64,000 nucleotides of DNA from contig JACVCD010000007.1 in assembly GCA_016742275.1 (NCBI GenBank), forward strand, positions 1-64,000, read 5' to 3'. This DNA is from Gemmatimonadaceae bacterium. Lineage in GTDB: Bacteria; Gemmatimonadota; Gemmatimonadetes; Gemmatimonadales; Gemmatimonadaceae. A program made the position numbers and the translations under genes. The notes beneath the pieces were generated by a model. That model was not told the origin of the DNA, ran no database searches, and was given only the letters and a program-made list of their open reading frames with translations. Numbering within the stretch: the stretch's first letter is position 1; the number at the start of each line of letters is the position of its first letter. Positions 61,449 to 64,000 of this stretch are shown here, piece after piece.

Positions 61449-64000
61449 ATGCTCACCATTCTTCGCTCCTCTCAGCTGACGCGCGCCGTCCGCCGCCGCG
61501 CGGGCGCCATGGCGCTGTCCGCGATCGCGCTCAGCACACTGCTCGGTGCCTGTTCCGGTGATTCGGACGTGGTGGCACCGGGCACCGACAGCCCAGCGCA
61601 TGTCGCCTTCAACATGTCGGTGCAGGCCAGTGCCGCGCAGACGTCTCAGGTGCGCGTCAATGCGCGGTATCTGCTCGCGCCTGGCGGCTACGCCAATCTC
61701 TCCACGCAGGTCATCACCCTGACCGGTGGTGCCAGTCAGCAGGTGCCGATCGGACTCGATCTCGCCAACTGTCTGCGCGACGCCAACCGCGGCGGTCTTT
61801 CGGGCGCTGTTGCCGCCGACGAATGTGTCGTGCAGCTCGAGCTCGAGCTGGTACTCGATGGTGTGAGTGTCGATCGCCAGTTCATCGGTCCTTTCTCCCT
61901 GCGCCCGGGTCAGACCAATACGGTCACCGATCCCATCCCGCTTACCGATATCTCGACGGTGACTATCACGGCCCCACCGGCCAATGTGGTCGCGCCGGGA
62001 CAACCGTTGCGTGTGGAAGTGGCGCGCACCATGGCGCTCACGTCAACCATCACGAACGGTGCCGGTCAGACGGTCACGGGTCGCTCACCCACGTGGTCCA
62101 GCAGTGCTCCCAGTGTAGCCACTGTCAGCGCCACGGGTGTGGTGACAGCAGTTGGACCGGGCACCACGCGAATCGTGGCCGAAGTCGGCAACCGTCTCGC
62201 GGCGGTTGATGTGCGCGTCGTGCCGCAGCCGCAGGTGCTCACCATCGTATCGTCGGGCTTCAGTGGCACGGGCACTATCACATCAGCACCTGCGGGCATC
62301 AGCTGCACGATCAACGGTCAGCAGGTCACCGGTGCGTGCAACTTCACCTTCCCTGGTGATGTCTCGGTCGTACTCACGGCCACACCGGCATCCGGCAGTG
62401 AACTCGTGGGCTGGGCGGGCGATTGCAGCGGCACGCAGGGCGCTGCGTGTCAGGTCAACATGAATGCCGCGCGCAACGTCGGCATCGCATTCCGCGCCAT
62501 GCGCAATCTCCGCATCAGCGGCGCAGGCTCGGGTCTCGGCACCATCAATGGCGATCAGGGCGGCATTCTCTGCGTCTCGCAGGGTGGCACAACAACCGGC
62601 ACCTGCTCCGCGACATTCGTCGAAGGCGCCGTGGTGACGCTGTCCGTATCCGCTGCGGGTCAAAGCATCTTCCGCGGCTGGACGGGTGATGCGTGCAGTG
62701 GCAGCACGGCCACGACGTGTCAGATCACCATGAACGGTGACCGCAACATCACGGCGCGCTTCGAAGCGCCCGTCACGGTCACGATTCGTGGCACGGGCCA
62801 GGGCAACGGACAGATCACCTCCACACCGCTCGGCATCCAGTGCAATCTCGTGGGTGCCAATGGTTCGGGTGCTTGCACGGCGCTCTTCAACGAAGGCACG
62901 AGCATCACGCTCAACGCCGCCGCCGCGTCTGGCCATTCCTTCCGCTCGTGGGGCGGTGACTGCGCCGGTCAGACGGGAACGCAGTGCATCCTGCCCATTA
63001 CTGGCAGTGCACGTAACGTGACGGTGCAGTTCGATCCACCAGCCGTCATCACGGTTGTGCCGACGGGCACGGGTGATGGACAGGTGTTTGCTGGTGGCGT
63101 CATCAACTGTCTGCGTGCGAACGGCTCGAACAGCGGACAGTGCAGTGCCACCGTGTCGAACGGCACCGTGCTCACACTGACCGCACTACCTGACGGCGAA
63201 AGCGAGTTCAGTGGCTGGACCGGCGCGTGCAGTGGTGCCACGCTGTGTCAGGTCACCATGGATCAGGCGCGCACGGTGACGGCGGTGTTCACACGTCGTC
63301 AGGTGCAGCTCACGCTCACGCTGCTGACCAGCGAATCTGGTGGCTACGGCAGTGTAAGAACGGCGAGTGGCTTCACCTGCACGCTCAACGAAGGTGAAAG
63401 CAGCAAGCAGTGCATCACCTTCGTCGACGTGAGCCGTTCACTCATACTGACCGCGACACCGGGCGCCGAACAGACCTTCTCGGCCTTCACCGGATCGTGT
63501 ATCTCGAGTTCGGCGACGTGCTCATTCATCGTTACGGCAAACGCTGCGGTAACTGCAACATTTGGTCCGCCCACGGGCCAGATCACGGTGTCACCGGAGT
63601 TCAACAGCACGGGCAACGGCGTCGTCTACCTCGACGATCCAATGGAGATGTATTCCAGCCCGATCGACTGTGCGATGACGGGCGCATCGATCAATAGCGG
63701 CAGCACCTGCTCGCAGACGGTGCCTGGCGGAACCACGGTTACGCTCATTGCATCGGCAGATGTCGGTCACATGTTCGCCACATGGGGCGGTGCATGCGCC
63801 TCATTTGGTTCAAGCCCGTCTTGCACGCTGCTGGCCAACGCCAACCTCACTGTCACGGCACGCTTCATCAGCGTGCCCACCGTGACGGTCTCAGTGACAC
63901 TGTCCGGTATGGGCGTTGGTGGACAGCTCCTGCTGAGTGGCAACTCCTTCAGTCAGAGCTGCACGCGACCCGCGAACGAAAGCAATCCCACCACGGTGTG
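61449..64000 (+). CDS. Large Cys-rich repeat lipoprotein (Ig-like plus InlB-B-type repeats), partial
   Basis: Open to the right edge with at least 850 codons. Lipobox STLLGAC (Cys35). A first domain (about 50-165) is followed by a BIG2-like Ig domain (about 170-258: WSSSAPSVATVSATGVVTAVGPGTTRIVAEV). From residue ~262 come repeats of about 85-95 residues, six complete and a seventh cut off. Each has the pattern G-x-G-x-I, x-C-x, G-x-C, G-W-x-G-x-C-S-G, C-Q-V-x-M, x-V-T-A-x-F and four Cys that could make two disulfides. They resemble divergent InlB B-repeats. Surface location is likely; function (adhesion or a scaffold) is inferred. Last gene of the CsgG-like operon in this window. Confidence 0.85.
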   Translation, partial: MLTILRSSQLTRAVRRRAGAMALSAIALSTLLGACSGDSDVVAPGTDSPAHVAFNMSVQASAAQTSQVRVNARYLLAPGGYANLSTQVITLTGGASQQVPIGLDLANCLRDANRGGLSGAVAADECVVQLELELVLDGVSVDRQFIGPFSLRPGQTNTVTDPIPLTDISTVTITAPPANVVAPGQPLRVEVARTMALTSTITNGAGQTVTGRSPTWSSSAPSVATVSATGVVTAVGPGTTRIVAEVGNRLAAVDVRVVPQPQVLTIVSSGFSGTGTITSAPAGISCTINGQQVTGACNFTFPGDVSVVLTATPASGSELVGWAGDCSGTQGAACQVNMNAARNVGIAFRAMRNLRISGAGSGLGTINGDQGGILCVSQGGTTTGTCSATFVEGAVVTLSVSAAGQSIFRGWTGDACSGSTATTCQITMNGDRNITARFEAPVTVTIRGTGQGNGQITSTPLGIQCNLVGANGSGACTALFNEGTSITLNAAAASGHSFRSWGGDCAGQTGTQCILPITGSARNVTVQFDPPAVITVVPTGTGDGQVFAGGVINCLRANGSNSGQCSATVSNGTVLTLTALPDGESEFSGWTGACSGATLCQVTMDQARTVTAVFTRRQVQLTLTLLTSESGGYGSVRTASGFTCTLNEGESSKQCITFVDVSRSLILTATPGAEQTFSAFTGSCISSSATCSFIVTANAAVTATFGPPTGQITVSPEFNSTGNGVVYLDDPMEMYSSPIDCAMTGASINSGSTCSQTVPGGTTVTLIASADVGHMFATWGGACASFGSSPSCTLLANANLTVTARFISVPTVTVSVTLSGMGVGGQLLLSGNSFSQSCTRPANESNPTTV
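62232..64000 (+). repeat. Divergent InlB-B-type repeats with four Cys each
   Basis: Protein repeats starting at about 62232, 62496, 62766, 63036, 63297, 63570 and 63873 (approximate boundaries from the recurring GW-G-C-SG and V-T-A-x-F motifs). Copies are clearly divergent at DNA level, so this is an old expansion. Confidence 0.7.

Noticed and set aside
60849-62003. Minus-strand open frame of 384 codons opposite the barrel and repeat-lipoprotein genes
   Set aside because: Shadow of two recognised genes; low-complexity Arg/Gly/Thr content.

Overview
The window looks like chromosomal DNA of a GC-rich, diderm, heterotrophic bacterium, most probably a member of Gemmatimonadota close to Gemmatimonas. 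This is inferred from family content: DUF5916 protein, BNR/sortilin-like 1144-residue protein, TonB-type receptors with carboxypeptidase-regulatory domains, ECF42 and TIGR02999-type sigma factors, DUF6524, DUF4126. No rRNA, tRNA, phage, IS element or CRISPR array was recognised. Genes are dense and mostly in short operons.

Layout. 0-7 kb: DUF5916 outer-membrane protein, then a putative N-acyl-D-amino-acid deacylase / ornithine-cyclodeaminase-like / FAD oxidase module. 6.7-9.3 kb: an A/T-richer islet with a lipoprotein serine protease and a small barrel-like protein. 9.3-13.2 kb: YCII-ECF42 pair with its likely promoter, an ACS-type MFS transporter and a rhomboid protease. 13.2-18.8 kb: HDOD-GAF protein, RidA, BNR-repeat protein. 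18.9-22.7 kb: redox-repair cluster (4Fe-4S protein, MsrA, MsrB, NlpE-like lipoprotein, SelO). 22.7-29.5 kb: paralogous lipoproteins, DUF1080 protein, a CcdA-TlpA-ECF sigma-ZAS anti-sigma operon, membrane proteins, and a TIGR02999 sigma factor. 29.6-33 kb: UvrC-half nuclease and a two-component system. 33-35.3 kb: DAHP synthase and chorismate mutase preceded by an aromatic-residue leader peptide with attenuator-like RNA arms, divergent from an ACT-less prephenate dehydratase. 35.3-39.2 kb: YceI, M28 peptidase, HemJ, secreted protein. 39.4-46.2 kb: TonB-receptor-like protein and two tandem plug-only paralogs. 46.4-49 kb: AhcY and an ArsR-methyltransferase (SahR-like) regulator with a co-centred operator palindrome. 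49-53.3 kb: MgtC/DUF4010-MlaE-MlaD operon and a one-gene hydrolase islet bounded by a decayed second mlaD 3' end. 53.3-59 kb: universal stress protein, phospholipase-D synthase, TetA-like MFS, M48 protease. 59.2-64 kb: operon of a CsgG-like lipoprotein, a barrel protein and a Cys-rich repeat lipoprotein that runs off the right edge.

The two most unusual signals are (1) five intergenic arrays in which a locus-specific 5-7-nt word recurs about every 14-16 nt, with connector words such as GTTCAAC, GTCAAA, CGCAGTTT and CCCCTTT re-used between loci; and (2) the aro leader, where a 28-codon peptide with FYSRYWYF is followed by mutually exclusive RNA pairings and then by a stem that covers the DAHP synthase ribosome-binding site. 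Everything here comes from reading the sequence; no database search was possible.
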